From Candidatus Eisenbergiella intestinipullorum (GTDB lineage Bacteria > Bacillota > Clostridia > Lachnospirales > Lachnospiraceae), in the NCBI GenBank assembly GCA_019119815.1, contig DWWH01000022.1, positions 164,185 through 228,184 on the forward strand: a stretch of 64,000 bases of DNA, read 5' to 3'. The position numbers and the translations under genes were made by a program. The notes beneath the pieces are model-generated. The model was not told the DNA's origin and did not search any database. It worked only from the letters and a program-made list of their open reading frames with translations. Shown here piece after piece: positions 26,226 through 36,152 of the stretch (positions are counted from its first letter, which is position 1; the number at the start of each line of letters is the position of its first letter).

Positions 26226-27413
26226 ATGAAAAACGGAATCAAATATGAAAGGATCTGGGCCGAGGTGGACCTGGATGCCATTCGGGAGAATGCAGAGCAT
26301 ATGATGGAAGGAACCGGCTCCGGAACGAAGCTGATCGCCGTGGTGAAGATGGACGGCTACGGACATGGGGCGGTGCCCATCGCACATGAGCTGGAGGACA
26401 TGCGCCGGGTGTACGGCTTTGCCGTTGCAACGGTGGAGGAGGCGCTGATCCTGCGCGGGAGCGGGATCCGGAAGCCCATTCTGGTCTTGGGGTATGCCTT
26501 CCCGGATACCTACGAAAAGCTGGCCAGAGAAGACATTCGGCCGACCGTCTTCCGGGAGGATATGCTGCCTCAGCTTTCCGAAGCTGCGGCAGCCTGCGGC
26601 CGGCCTTTCCGGATCCATATCAAGGTGGACACCGGTATGAACCGCATCGGCATCCGGCCGGATGATACGGGCCTGGCTTTTGTAAAAAAATGTATGGAGA
26701 CGCCTGGGCTGGAGATCGAAGGGATCTTCACGCACTTCGCCCGGGCAGACGAAGCGGACAAGACAGCTGCGAAAGCTCAGCTTTCCTCCTTCCTTGCTTT
26801 CTGCCGGAGAGCACAGGAGGAACTGGGGCTTCCCAGCCTGATGCGCCACTGTGCCAACAGCGCCGGCATCCTGGAAATGCCGGAGGCTTCTCTGGATGCG
26901 GTGCGGGCAGGGATCATCCTTTATGGCCTCTGGCCCTCTGACGAGATGAGGAGGGATACGGTCCCGCTGCGGCCGGCTCTGTCCCTTTACAGCAGGATCA
27001 TCTTCATAAAGACCGTGAAGGCAGGAGAGCAGATCAGCTACGGCGGCACCTTTACCGCGAAGGAGGATATGCGTGTGGCTACGGTCCCGGCCGGCTACGG
27101 CGACGGCTATCCCAGGAGCCTTTCCGGAAAGGGATATGTGCTGATCGCCGGAAAGCGCGCCCCCATTCTGGGCAGGATCTGTATGGACCAGTTCATGGTG
27201 GATGTGACGCACATCACGGAAGCGAAGGAAAACAGTCTGGTGACGCTGATCGGTACGGACGGAAAAGAGCGGATCTGCATGGAACAGCTGGGAGACCTTT
27301 CCGGACGCTTCAACTATGAGCTGGCCTGCTGTCTGAACCGCCGTGTGCCCCGGGTTTATAAAAAAGCCGGAAAAACGGTCTACACCAGGGATAATTTCCG
27401 CGATTTTTCATGA
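26226..27413 (+). CDS. alr: Alanine racemase
   Basis: This PLP enzyme makes D-alanine for peptidoglycan. The 395 residues contain K41 in [12 protein letters not shown] (cofactor Schiff base) and Y272 in ISYGGTFTA (second catalytic base). The phosphate- and substrate-contact motifs [42 protein letters not shown] and [11 protein letters not shown] are in place. ATG 26226 follows GGAGGAAAAG; an in-frame ATG inside the Shine-Dalgarno (FGMEEKM) is the less likely start. The MazF-type gene begins 88 bases downstream, an arrangement common in Firmicutes. Confidence 0.97.
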   Translation: MKNGIKYERIWAEVDLDAIRENAEHMMEGTGSGTKLIAVVKMDGYGHGAVPIAHELEDMRRVYGFAVATVEEALILRGSGIRKPILVLGYAFPDTYEKLAREDIRPTVFREDMLPQLSEAAAACGRPFRIHIKVDTGMNRIGIRPDDTGLAFVKKCMETPGLEIEGIFTHFARADEADKTAAKAQLSSFLAFCRRAQEELGLPSLMRHCANSAGILEMPEASLDAVRAGIILYGLWPSDEMRRDTVPLRPALSLYSRIIFIKTVKAGEQISYGGTFTAKEDMRVATVPAGYGDGYPRSLSGKGYVLIAGKRAPILGRICMDQFMVDVTHITEAKENSLVTLIGTDGKERICMEQLGDLSGRFNYELACCLNRRVPRVYKKAGKTVYTRDNFRDFS

Positions 27414-27501
27414 TTTTCGGCCGGAAAGAACGCGGCCGTGCATACCTTCCGGAAATGGTGCAATACTAATGCTATCATTTCTGAAAAGGAGCGTGAAAGG
27501 A

Positions 27502-27843
27502 TTGCGTCGCGGAGATATTTATTATGCAGATTTAAGGCCGGTGGTCGGTTCGGAGCAGGGAGGCGTGCGCCCGGTGCTCATCATTCAGAACGATGTGGGA
27601 AACAGACACAGCCCCACCGTGATCTGCGCCGCCATCACATCCAAGACCAACAAGACGAAGCTGCCGACCCATATCGAGCTGCATGCCGGACAGTATGACA
27701 TCGTCAAGGACTCGGTGATCCTTCTGGAGCAGCTTCGCACCATTGACAAGACCCGTCTGAAGGACAAGGTGTGTCATCTGGACGCCCCGGTGATGAACCG
27801 GGTCAATGAAGCCCTCAAGGTCAGCCTGGAGCTGATTACATAA
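27502..27843 (+). CDS. MazF/PemK-family endoribonuclease toxin (EndoA/NdoA type)
   Basis: 113 residues beginning [20 protein letters not shown], then [12 protein letters not shown] and [11 protein letters not shown], the standard MazF core with the RGD-containing loop and the conserved Arg/Thr active-site region. The family cleaves mRNA at short motifs. TTG 27502 was chosen: AGGAG lies about 10 bases before it, and it gives the normal family N-terminus. The GTG 9 bases earlier is too close to the Shine-Dalgarno. The usual small antitoxin gene between alr and mazF is absent: only 88 bases lie between the two genes, with no plausible frame. Confidence 0.92.
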   Translation: MRRGDIYYADLRPVVGSEQGGVRPVLIIQNDVGNRHSPTVICAAITSKTNKTKLPTHIELHAGQYDIVKDSVILLEQLRTIDKTRLKDKVCHLDAPVMNRVNEALKVSLELIT

Positions 27844-27852
27844 GGGCTTTTC

Positions 27853-27881
27853 TTGACGTTTCCCCGGACGGATGATATAGT
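27853..27881 (+). promoter_or_regulatory. Promoter upstream of yebC
   Basis: TTGACG at 27853-27858 and TATAGT at 27876-27881 with 17-base spacing, just past the MazF stop. Confidence 0.65.
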
Positions 27882-27985
27882 TAGCATGGTAAAATACTGC
27901 CGCGGCCGGCGGCAGTCCGCGCCGTTTCGGCCCGGTCCCGCCGGCTGCGGGCGGAAGAACGAAAGACGAAAAAGAGGAGAAAAGC

Positions 27986-28714
27986 ATGTCAGGACATTCA
28001 AAATTTGCCAATATCAAGCACAAGAAGGAAAAGAACGATGCGGCAAAGGGCAAGATCTTTACCATTCTCGGCAGAGAGATCGCTGTTGCCGTCAAGGAAG
28101 GCGGCCCGGACCCGAACAATAACTTTAAGCTGGCTCAGGTCATCGCCAAGGCCAAATCCAACAACATGCCCAATGATACCATCGAGCGCGGCATCAAGAA
28201 GGCGGCCGGAGACGTGGGCAATGTGAATTATGAATATGTGACCTATGAGGGCTATGGCCCGAGCGGGATCGCCATTATCGTGGACGCGCTGACGGACAAT
28301 AAGAACCGGACGGCGGCTAACGTCAGGAGCGCTTTCACCAAAGGAAACGGAAATATCGGAACGCCCGGCTGCGTATCCTTCATGTTTGACAAGAAGGGCC
28401 AGATCATCATCGACAAGGAGGAATATGAAGCGGATGCGGACGAGCTGATGATGACGGCTCTGGATGCGGGAGCGGAAGATTTTTCCGAAGAAGAGGACAG
28501 CTACGAGATCCTCACCGACCCGGATGAGCTGGATCATGTGAAGAAGGCTCTCGAGGAGGCAGGCATCCCGCTTGCCAGCGCGGAGGTGACCATGATCCCG
28601 CAGAACTATGTGGACCTGACGGATGAGACGGCCATCAAAAATCTGCAGAAGACGCTGGATCTTCTGGATGAGGATGACGATGTTCAGGCGGTCTACCACA
28701 ACTGGAACGAGTAA
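27986..28714 (+). CDS. yebC: YebC/PmpR-family protein (TACO1-like)
   Basis: 242 residues starting [23 protein letters not shown], the hallmark of the family, with the three domains of the YebC fold and an acidic C-terminal half ([13 protein letters not shown] and [14 protein letters not shown]). Members have been described both as transcription regulators and as factors easing ribosome stalling; which applies here is not visible. AGAGGAG precedes ATG 27986 at a good distance. It has its own promoter at 27853. Confidence 0.95.
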   Translation: MSGHSKFANIKHKKEKNDAAKGKIFTILGREIAVAVKEGGPDPNNNFKLAQVIAKAKSNNMPNDTIERGIKKAAGDVGNVNYEYVTYEGYGPSGIAIIVDALTDNKNRTAANVRSAFTKGNGNIGTPGCVSFMFDKKGQIIIDKEEYEADADELMMTALDAGAEDFSEEEDSYEILTDPDELDHVKKALEEAGIPLASAEVTMIPQNYVDLTDETAIKNLQKTLDLLDEDDDVQAVYHNWNE

Positions 28715-28771
28715 GGAGCAGATACTTACATAGCACAGGACAGACGAAGCGCCGGGAATCCGGTGACCGCA

Positions 28772-28841
28772 GAGGAAAAATCATATGTGTGATTTCTCCT
28801 CGCGGCCTCAGCGTGAGAACGCTTCGGCATGGAGGAAAAAG
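28772..28841 (+). promoter_or_regulatory. Hairpin plus conserved Shine-Dalgarno leader of the sulfhydrylase gene
   Basis: A 12-bp stem with one mismatch (28772-28783 and 28790-28801) is followed by GCGGCCTCAGCGT and AACGCTTCGGCATGGAGG. The latter stretch is almost identical to the alr leader at 26186-26221, while the hairpin sequence is different. Confidence 0.6.
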
Positions 28842-30125
28842 ATGAAGAAGCCATACAGGAAGGAAACCATATGTATTCAGTCCGGCTGGAAGCCGAAAAA
28901 CGGGGAGCCGCGGGTGCTTCCTATTTATCAGAGCACGACATTCAAATATGAGTCTTCCGAGCAGATGGGCAGGCTGTTCGATCTGGAGGAGGAAGGATAC
29001 TTTTATACCAGACTGCAGAACCCGACGAACGACTGCGTAGCGCAGAAGATCTGTGAGCTGGAGGGAGGAGTGGCCGCCATGCTCACCTCTTCCGGGCAGG
29101 CTGCAAATCATTATGCGGTATTCAACATCTGTGAGGCGGGGGATCATGTGGTGCTTTCCTCTACGGTGTACGGCGGTACCTTCAATCTGATCGTCAACAC
29201 CATGAAGAAGATGGGAATCTCCTGCAGCGTGGTGGATCCGGATTCGGATTACGACACTCTCTGTGCCGCGTTTCAGGAGAATACGAAGTGCGTGTTGGCA
29301 GAGACCATCGCAAATCCGGCCCTGGTGGTGCTGGATATTGAAAAATTCGCAAAGGCAGCCCATGCGCATCAGGTACCTCTGATCGTGGACAATACCTTTG
29401 CCACTCCCATCAACTGCAATCCCTTCAAATGGGGAGCGGACATCGTGACCCATTCCACCACAAAATATATGGACGGCCATGCGATGTGCGTGGGCGGTGC
29501 CATCGTGGATTCCGGAAATTTCGACTGGAGCCTTTATCCGGATAAATTCCCGGGGCTGTGCACGCCGGATGAATCCTATCACGGCATCATTTATACGGAA
29601 AAATTCGGGAAGAAGGCCTATATCACCAAGGCGACCTCTCAGCTCATGCGGGATCTGGGCTCCATTCAGTCCCCGATGAACGCCTTTCTTTTGAACATCG
29701 GACTGGAAACGCTGCATCTGAGGATGCCCAGACACTGTGAGAACGCCCTGAAGGTGGCGCAGTACCTGGAAAATCATGAAAAGGTGGCCTGGGTGAATTA
29801 TCCCGGCTTAAAGAGCAGCAAATATTATGAGCTGGCTCAGAAATATATGCCGAACGGCACCTGCGGCGTCATTTCCTTTGGCCTGAAGGGCGGAAGGAGC
29901 GCGGCGGAGGGGCTGATGGACAAGCTGGAGCTGGCGGCCATCGTGACCCATGTGGCAGATGCCAGGACCTGCGTGCTGCATCCGGCAAGTCATACTCACA
30001 GACAGATGAATGACGAGCAGTTAAGGGAGGCGGGAGTGAATCCGGAGCTGATCCGTTTCTCCGTGGGCCTGGAGAATGCGGAGGATATCATCGCGGATCT
30101 GGAGCAGGCGCTGGCGCAGATCTGA
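28842..30125 (+). CDS. metY: O-acetylhomoserine sulfhydrylase (Cys/Met metabolism PLP family)
   Basis: 427 residues of the gamma-family PLP enzymes. Motifs: YTRLQNPTNDCVAQKICELEGG (read as YTRLQNPTND and ELEGG), TSSGQAANHYAVF, IVDNTFATP with HSTTKYMDGHA carrying the cofactor lysine, and HPASHTHRQMN near the end. The length and the long insert around LYPDKFPGLCTPDESYHG fit O-acetylhomoserine sulfhydrylase rather than the ~380-residue MetB/MetC enzymes. It makes homocysteine from O-acetylhomoserine and sulfide. ATG 28842 follows GGAGGAAAAAG. No SAM riboswitch or T-box was seen in front. Confidence 0.92.
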   Translation: MKKPYRKETICIQSGWKPKNGEPRVLPIYQSTTFKYESSEQMGRLFDLEEEGYFYTRLQNPTNDCVAQKICELEGGVAAMLTSSGQAANHYAVFNICEAGDHVVLSSTVYGGTFNLIVNTMKKMGISCSVVDPDSDYDTLCAAFQENTKCVLAETIANPALVVLDIEKFAKAAHAHQVPLIVDNTFATPINCNPFKWGADIVTHSTTKYMDGHAMCVGGAIVDSGNFDWSLYPDKFPGLCTPDESYHGIIYTEKFGKKAYITKATSQLMRDLGSIQSPMNAFLLNIGLETLHLRMPRHCENALKVAQYLENHEKVAWVNYPGLKSSKYYELAQKYMPNGTCGVISFGLKGGRSAAEGLMDKLELAAIVTHVADARTCVLHPASHTHRQMNDEQLREAGVNPELIRFSVGLENAEDIIADLEQALAQI

Positions 30126-30162
30126 CGGCACGCTGTCCGAAGAGAGCGGAGGGGCTGGGAGT

Positions 30163-31812
30163 ATGAAATACCAAAGGAGCGGCGTGAATTACATATTCTG
30201 GGCACTGTACGGCCTGTTGGTCAGCATGGCGCTCACCATGCAGGCCAGACAGGTCTGCGGCCTTTTCGGCCGGAAGGAGGCCTGGTGCTATCTGTCGGCA
30301 GCGGCGGGCTGCATCCTGCTTCTGTTCCTTCTGGTTTTTCTTCCGGTCCGTCTGCTCGGAAGAAAAAGAGAAGCGCGGAGAGAAAGGGGCCGCGGCAGGA
30401 TGGAGAGCAGAAGGGGGAAAGCTGCGGAAGGGACAGGCCTGGTCCTTCTCATTGCCGTTTCTCTGGCACTTCGTCTCTGGCGTGCGCAGGAAGGCGGCAT
30501 GGGGGAAGAAGCCGGGATGGATGCCGTTCTGTCCGCATCCGCAGGCTTTCCCTTTGCCTCTCTGACGTTTTCCTCTCTTTGTGTCTGGCTTCGGATGCTG
30601 CTTTCCTTTCCGGTGCAGGGGGGGATACCAGGCGCTGCCTTCCTTTTGCCCCTGTACGAAACGCTCGGCATTCTTCTGTTCTATCCGGCGCTGCGTTCTC
30701 TGGCGGGAAGGCTTCCCGCGGCGGTCACGGTGTCCGTGCTGGCGCTTCTGCCTGTCATTCCGGGCGTGTATGTGCCGGGCGGACAGGAGGGATCTGCTCT
30801 GACGGCAATTGCTGTTCTTCTGCTTTTGTCCGCCGCATATCTGGAATGCCTTTCCGGCAAAAAATATTCTTCCGCAGACGTGCTTTGCCGGACGTCTGCC
30901 CGGCGCGCCAGGATCTTCGGCTGTGCCGTTCTCTGCGGTCTTCCCGCCGGTGCGGCGGTCTTTCTGGATTTTCTGTTCCTCCCTTTTTTTCTGCTTCCCC
31001 TCCGGGCTACTTTTTCCGCAGACCTTTTCCCGGGCAGCCCTTCCGGAAAGGAGGCGGGAAAGCGCAGGCACAAAGTCCGTTCGTCCGCCGGCTCTTTCCG
31101 AAGATCCGGCGCGGCAGGAGACCGGGCGGCGGGAATCTTTGGCCTGCTCCTTTCCGCCGCGTCGGGCTGGAGCATTCTGGGAGCCGTTCAGCTCGAGATT
31201 GCGGGAGAGAGCCTGCAAGGCATGCTTCTGGAACGGTGTCAGGGAATAACCGCTCTGTTGGACGGCTTTTTTGCAGAGACGATATTTTCCCTGCCGGCAC
31301 AAGGCGGCCGGGCATTCTGGATCCCGGTGATCTGCCTTTGCGTTCTCTATATTTTCGGTTTTTTTGATCAGAGAGGAAACAGGGGGAGCGTGTGGCTGCC
31401 CTCCTTTCTGACTGCGGTTTTTCTGGACCGGATGCAGGGTGGGGTGCCGGCGGCTTTCGTCTGCTGGCTGATCATGGCGGCGATGGGAATTGACAGCACG
31501 TTTTGCCGGGAGGGCCGGCTGCGCGCGCGGGGAGGAAAGAAAGAGCCCGCAGGAGCTGTCTCTGCCCTTCCGGCCGCTGCTGCCCTGATACGGGCCGGCG
31601 AAAAGGAAAACACGGGGGAGGAAGTGGGGAAAACGGAGGCGGCGTCCTTCAATGGGGCGTTTCCCGGGCCGGGAGAACCGATCCCCAATCCGCTTCCCGT
31701 CCCCAGGCGGCATGCGGCCAGACCGATGGACTATGCCTACGAGCCGGGGGAAGACGAGATGTTTTTTGACATCGATCAGGTGGCCGAGGGGGACGATTTC
31801 GACCTTCCCTGA
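30163..31812 (+). CDS. Polytopic membrane protein of unknown function
   Basis: 549 residues with about ten hydrophobic helices (first ones near residues 13-30 and 44-66) and Arg-rich cytoplasmic loops. The C-terminal tail is long and soluble: a proline stretch (IPNPLPVPRRHAARPMDY), then an acidic end (EPGEDEMFFDIDQVAEGDDFDLP). The topology loosely resembles a lipid-linked-sugar glycosyltransferase of the GT39 kind, but I see no decisive catalytic motif. ATG 30163 has GGGAG close by. It starts 37 bases after the sulfhydrylase gene. Confidence 0.75.
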   Translation: MKYQRSGVNYIFWALYGLLVSMALTMQARQVCGLFGRKEAWCYLSAAAGCILLLFLLVFLPVRLLGRKREARRERGRGRMESRRGKAAEGTGLVLLIAVSLALRLWRAQEGGMGEEAGMDAVLSASAGFPFASLTFSSLCVWLRMLLSFPVQGGIPGAAFLLPLYETLGILLFYPALRSLAGRLPAAVTVSVLALLPVIPGVYVPGGQEGSALTAIAVLLLLSAAYLECLSGKKYSSADVLCRTSARRARIFGCAVLCGLPAGAAVFLDFLFLPFFLLPLRATFSADLFPGSPSGKEAGKRRHKVRSSAGSFRRSGAAGDRAAGIFGLLLSAASGWSILGAVQLEIAGESLQGMLLERCQGITALLDGFFAETIFSLPAQGGRAFWIPVICLCVLYIFGFFDQRGNRGSVWLPSFLTAVFLDRMQGGVPAAFVCWLIMAAMGIDSTFCREGRLRARGGKKEPAGAVSALPAAAALIRAGEKENTGEEVGKTEAASFNGAFPGPGEPIPNPLPVPRRHAARPMDYAYEPGEDEMFFDIDQVAEGDDFDLP

Positions 31813-31961
31813 GCCGCGGGACGGGGCTTCCCGGTCCGCCCCGGCGCCGCAGTCCGGAAGGGATCGATTTTCCTGTGGTATAAAAACGCTTTTTCCTGAG
31901 AAAATATAAGAGAAAAGAGGAGCATTGGCTCCGAAGGAAAAGAGAAGGAGAAGCGCGGAAA

Positions 31962-32783
31962 ATGGGAATCTGGATCGATACGGCGGAATATTATGGGAGA
32001 AGACCGGGGATGAAGCATCTGGCGGAGAGCATCTGCCGGACGGAACAGGGGAAAAAGGCGGCCCGGGAGGAAAGAAAGCCGGAAAAGGGAGAAGAAAACG
32101 CAGAAGGGGACAGCAAGCAGGAGAAAGAGAGGCAGCGGGATGAACGGATCGAACAGACCGGACAGCTGACGCTGGAAAGCCATGGAGAGGATGAGCGGGC
32201 GATCCATATGATCAGCATCATCGGGGAGATCGAGGGCCACGATAACCTGAGCAGCTCTTCGAAGACCACCAAGTATGAGCATATCCTCCCCCAGCTTGCG
32301 GCGATCGAGGACAGCAGCCGGATCGAGGGGCTGCTCATTTTGCTCAACACCATGGGCGGGGATGTGGAAGCCGGACTCGCCATCGCGGAGATGATCGCGT
32401 CGCTGAGCAAGCCCACGGTGTCCCTGGTCCTCGGCGGCGGGCATTCCATCGGCGTGCCCATTGCCGTAAGCGCGGACTATTCCTTCATCGTGCCTTCGGG
32501 AACCATGGTCATCCATCCGGTCCGCATGAGCGGAACGGTGATCGGCGCTCCCCAGACTTTTGATTATTTTAAGCAGATCCAGGACCGGATCACCGGGTTC
32601 GTCTGCTCTCACTGTGCCCTTTCCAGAGACCGGATGGAGGAGATGATGATGGAGACCGGGATGCTCACCAAGGACCTGGGGACCATTCTTGTGGGAAAGG
32701 AGGCGGTGGAAGCCGGGCTGATCGATCAGGTGGGAGGCATTCGGGAGGCTATTGCGAAGCTGCATGAGATGGGGAGAAAGTGA
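31962..32783 (+). CDS. ClpP-like serine protease (TepA/YmfB type, S14)
   Basis: 273 residues. After a charged, probably disordered stretch (about 20-65) comes a ClpP/crotonase-like fold. GLLILLNTMGGDVEAGLAIAEMI matches the ClpP core, HSIG in LGGGHSIGVPIAV supplies the nucleophilic serine, and MVIHPVRM supplies the histidine. Such proteins lack Clp ATPase docking loops and are called translocation-enhancing protein TepA in Bacillus, where the gene also lies directly upstream of the FtsK/SpoIIIE gene, as here. GGAGAAG precedes ATG 31962. Confidence 0.9.
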   Translation: MGIWIDTAEYYGRRPGMKHLAESICRTEQGKKAAREERKPEKGEENAEGDSKQEKERQRDERIEQTGQLTLESHGEDERAIHMISIIGEIEGHDNLSSSSKTTKYEHILPQLAAIEDSSRIEGLLILLNTMGGDVEAGLAIAEMIASLSKPTVSLVLGGGHSIGVPIAVSADYSFIVPSGTMVIHPVRMSGTVIGAPQTFDYFKQIQDRITGFVCSHCALSRDRMEEMMMETGMLTKDLGTILVGKEAVEAGLIDQVGGIREAIAKLHEMGRK

Positions 32784-32848
32784 TCCTGTTCCGGCCCGTG
32801 CCGGCATTCGCCGGCCGGCAGGCAGGGACGCCGCTTCAAAAGAGACGG

Positions 32849-32877
32849 ATGACAACGGCTCCTTTTCGTGGTATACT
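32849..32877 (+). promoter_or_regulatory. Promoter upstream of ftsK/spoIIIE
   Basis: ATGACA at 32849-32854 and TATACT at 32872-32877 with 17-base spacing, in the 241-base gap before the translocase gene. Confidence 0.6.
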
Positions 32878-33024
32878 AACTTCGGTTCTGTCTGTCGTCA
32901 AACGGATCCGAAAGACGGAAGAGAGAACCGGGATCGAACAGATCGGGCTGGCTGTCTGTGCCGGAGCGTCGCTGACAGCCCTTGGATATGCCAAAAACGC
33001 TGGCGCTCCGGAATGGGGATTGGA

Positions 33025-36000
33025 ATGGCGGCAACTTCAGGAAGCAGGTCAGGCACAGGGAAAAAAAGAACATCTTCTTCCAGAACAAAAAGCGGTTCAG
33101 GCAAAGGAAAAGGCGGAAGCAGAAAGCGGAAAGGAAGCATCAGGCAGGAAGAACGTGCGATCGCGAACGAGATCCTCCTGATCGCGATATTCGCGCTCTG
33201 CGTCCTTCTCTTTTTATGTAATTTCGGCGTGATCGGCCCGGTGGGCAACGCGGTGAGCAGCGTGATGTTCGGAATATTCGGCATGGTGGCCTATGTGGTC
33301 CCCGTGCTTGTTTTTGTGGGACTCGCCTTCGGCATGTCCAACCGGGGAAATTTCTTCGCTTCTCTGAAGATCGCTGCGGGGATCCTGCTGTTTCTCCTGA
33401 TCGGCGTGGTGCTGGAGCTGATCGGAGGAAAGGCGGATTCTCTGGAAAGCTATTCTGTCGTTGCGCTCTATACGGCCGGGGCCGAGACGAAGATGGGAGG
33501 AGGCGTCCTGTCCGGTTCTCTCGCCTGGCTTCTGGTGCATTTTCTGGGAATGGTGGGCGCCGTGCTTTTGGTGATCGTTCTTGCCATCATCTGCCTGGTG
33601 ATCGTGACGGAAAAATCCTTCGTAGGCGGCGTAAAGACCGGAAGCCGCCGGGTTTATGAATCCGCGAGGGAGGATGCCATGGCGCGCAGGGAACGGGCCA
33701 GACAGAGGCGGCAGGAGCTGGAACGCAGGAGAGAAGAGGAAGCAAGGGAAAGAAAGGAAGAGGAAGCCCGCCGGGATGCGGAAAAGATCCTGCGCATGGA
33801 CCGGAAAGTGTACGGCGTGATGCCGGATCTTACGCTGACGGAGGGTCCGCAGGCGGCCGGAGCGGAAGAGGTCTCCCGGCCGGCCGGGAATGCGCGTCCG
33901 GCCGCCGTCTCTTCCGGAAACCGGGAGAAAATGCGGAAGGGACAGAGAGCCGATCAGCCTTCCGGCCCGGATAACCTGATTGATTTTGGAAAGATCCGCA
34001 TTCATTCCGCGGGACTGGAGGAGGAGAGTGCGGCGGACGCGGCGCCCGGGAAAAATGAACCGGGGAAGGATAGCCGTGCAAAAGACGCGCCGGACCGTCC
34101 GGAAAAGGAGGCAGAAAGTCTCCGGGGAAAAAGGGAGACGTCGTCGGATCCTCTGGCGAAGGTTTACCGGAACGCGGATGTTTTCCACGATATGCGTCTG
34201 ATGGAGCCTCTGCATATCACGGTGGAGCCTGTCAACGGACGGGAGACGGAAGCGGAGGAAAGCGCGCTGCTTTGTCCGGAGAAGCCGGAAGTCTTTTCCG
34301 GAATCCGCTTTGCCGAAGGGGCGTCCGCTTCGGACCTTCCGGAGGAAACGGAGGAGCCCCCCGTCTTTGGTATGCCGCAGGCGCAGGAGCCGGAAGGAAA
34401 AGACGACAGGACAGAGGAACCGGCGGAGGACGGGCCTGCGGAGGCCCTTTCCGAAGACGGAACGAATGCCGGAGAAGAGGACAAAGAGGACAGCGTCCGG
34501 ACAGTGTCAGACGATGCCGCCCATACGGACGTTCCGGCCGCTTCCCCGCCCGGGAAGGCGGCAGAAGGAGCGGCACAAAAGAAGCCGGAAGAAGCGGGCC
34601 GGATCCGAAATGCCGCAGAGGGTTCCGGAGAGGCGTCCGCTCCGCCCCGCCCCAAAGTGCCGCCCCGTCCGTACCAGTTCCCGCCGCTGTCCCTGTTGAA
34701 GCGGGCGGAGAACAAAAACGGGCAGGATATGGCAAGGGAGCTTAAGAATACGGCGATCAAGCTGCAGCAGACGCTGGCCACCTTCGGCGTAAAGGTGACG
34801 ATCACGGACATTAGCCAGGGACCGGCTGTGACCCGCTATGAGCTGCAGCCGGAGCAGGGCGTGAAGGTGAGCAAGATCGTGGGCTTGACCGACGACATCA
34901 AGCTGAACCTGGCCGCGACGGACATCCGCATCGAAGCGCCCATCCCGGGAAAGGCGGCCGTGGGTATCGAGGTGCCGAATCGGGAGAACACGGTCGTCAG
35001 CCTCAGAGAGCTGCTGGAAAGCAAAGCCTTCCGGGAATTTCCTTCCAGGCTGGCTTTCGCCGTGGGAAAGGACATCGCCGGAAAGGTGGTGGTTTCAGAC
35101 ATCGCCAAGATGCCCCACATGCTGATTGCGGGAGCCACCGGTTCCGGAAAATCCGTCTGCATCAACACGCTGATCATGAGCATCCTTTATAAGGCGAAGC
35201 CGGATGAGGTGAAGCTGATCCTGATCGATCCCAAGGTGGTGGAGCTGAGCGTATACAACGGAATCCCTCATTTGCTGATCCCGGTGGTGACCGATCCGAA
35301 GCAGGCTTCCGGCGCGCTGCACTGGGGCGTGGCGGAGATGGAGAGCCGGTATCAGAAGTTTGCGGACTGGAACGTGCGTGACCTGAAGGGATATAATAAA
35401 AAGGTGGAGGAGCAGCGAAAGAAGGGCGACCCCAATGCGCCTGACTGCCTGCCCCAGATCGTCATCATCGTGGACGAGCTGGCGGATCTGATGATGGTGG
35501 CTCCGGGAGAAGTGGAGGAATCCATCTGCCGTCTGGCCCAGCTCGCCAGAGCGGCGGGCATTCATCTGATCATCGCCACCCAGCGTCCTTCCGTGGACGT
35601 GATCACCGGCCTGATCAAGGCCAATATGCCAAGCCGGGCCGCCTTTGCCGTTTCCAGCGGCGTGGATTCCCGGACGATCCTGGATATGAACGGGGCGGAG
35701 AAGCTGCTGGGAAAGGGAGATATGCTTTTCTATCCTCAGGGCTATCCCAAGCCGGCCCGGGTACAGGGAGCCTTCGTTTCCGATTCCGAGGTTTCCGATG
35801 TGGTGGACTTTTTGAAGAACCAGGCCATCGGAAACGTGTATGACGAGCGGATCCTGGAAAAGGTAAAGACCCTGGAAGGCTCTGCGCCGGCATCAGCGGG
35901 AGGCGGAGGAAGCGAGAGGGATCCCTACTTTGAACAGGCAGGCCGGTTCATCATCGACAAGGACAAGGCTTCCATCGGCATGCTGCAGCGGATGTTCAAG

Positions 36001-36138
36001 ATCGGCTTCAACCGGGCGGCGCGCATCATGGACCAGCTTGCGGATGCGGGCGTGGTGGGAGAAGAGGAGGGCACGAAGCCCAGGAAGATCCTGATGAGTG
36101 AGGAACAGTTTGAGCAATACATAGAAGAAACTCTGTAA
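33025..36138 (+). CDS. ftsK: DNA translocase FtsK/SpoIIIE
   Basis: 1037 residues. A basic Ser/Gly/Lys-rich N-terminus is followed by four membrane helices (about 50-200). A charged Arg/Glu coiled stretch and a long Pro/Glu-rich linker (about 260-550) lead to the motor: Walker A GATGSGKS near 703, Walker [11 protein letters not shown] near 815, and [12 protein letters not shown]. The C-terminal gamma winged helix ([19 protein letters not shown]... [10 protein letters not shown]) reads DNA orientation motifs. It pumps chromosomal DNA through the septum at division or into the forespore. The N-terminus is uncertain: the frame is open far upstream, and ATG 33013 or 33025 are the reasonable starts, with GGGGATTGGA favouring 33025. 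Confidence 0.96.
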   Translation: MAATSGSRSGTGKKRTSSSRTKSGSGKGKGGSRKRKGSIRQEERAIANEILLIAIFALCVLLFLCNFGVIGPVGNAVSSVMFGIFGMVAYVVPVLVFVGLAFGMSNRGNFFASLKIAAGILLFLLIGVVLELIGGKADSLESYSVVALYTAGAETKMGGGVLSGSLAWLLVHFLGMVGAVLLVIVLAIICLVIVTEKSFVGGVKTGSRRVYESAREDAMARRERARQRRQELERRREEEARERKEEEARRDAEKILRMDRKVYGVMPDLTLTEGPQAAGAEEVSRPAGNARPAAVSSGNREKMRKGQRADQPSGPDNLIDFGKIRIHSAGLEEESAADAAPGKNEPGKDSRAKDAPDRPEKEAESLRGKRETSSDPLAKVYRNADVFHDMRLMEPLHITVEPVNGRETEAEESALLCPEKPEVFSGIRFAEGASASDLPEETEEPPVFGMPQAQEPEGKDDRTEEPAEDGPAEALSEDGTNAGEEDKEDSVRTVSDDAAHTDVPAASPPGKAAEGAAQKKPEEAGRIRNAAEGSGEASAPPRPKVPPRPYQFPPLSLLKRAENKNGQDMARELKNTAIKLQQTLATFGVKVTITDISQGPAVTRYELQPEQGVKVSKIVGLTDDIKLNLAATDIRIEAPIPGKAAVGIEVPNRENTVVSLRELLESKAFREFPSRLAFAVGKDIAGKVVVSDIAKMPHMLIAGATGSGKSVCINTLIMSILYKAKPDEVKLILIDPKVVELSVYNGIPHLLIPVVTDPKQASGALHWGVAEMESRYQKFADWNVRDLKGYNKKVEEQRKKGDPNAPDCLPQIVIIVDELADLMMVAPGEVEESICRLAQLARAAGIHLIIATQRPSVDVITGLIKANMPSRAAFAVSSGVDSRTILDMNGAEKLLGKGDMLFYPQGYPKPARVQGAFVSDSEVSDVVDFLKNQAIGNVYDERILEKVKTLEGSAPASAGGGGSERDPYFEQAGRFIIDKDKASIGMLQRMFKIGFNRAARIMDQLADAGVVGEEEGTKPRKILMSEEQFEQYIEETL

Positions 36139-36152
36139 TGGGAGGTATACGG

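Noticed and set aside
28715..28841. SAM riboswitch or T-box before the sulfhydrylase gene
   Set aside because: The leader has only one short hairpin and the Shine-Dalgarno element; none of the conserved riboswitch cores or a terminator are present.
30088..31713. 541-residue minus-strand frame opposite the membrane protein
   Set aside because: Low-complexity Arg/Pro/Gly-rich composition typical of antisense reading of a GC-rich gene; the plus-strand frame has clear membrane helices.
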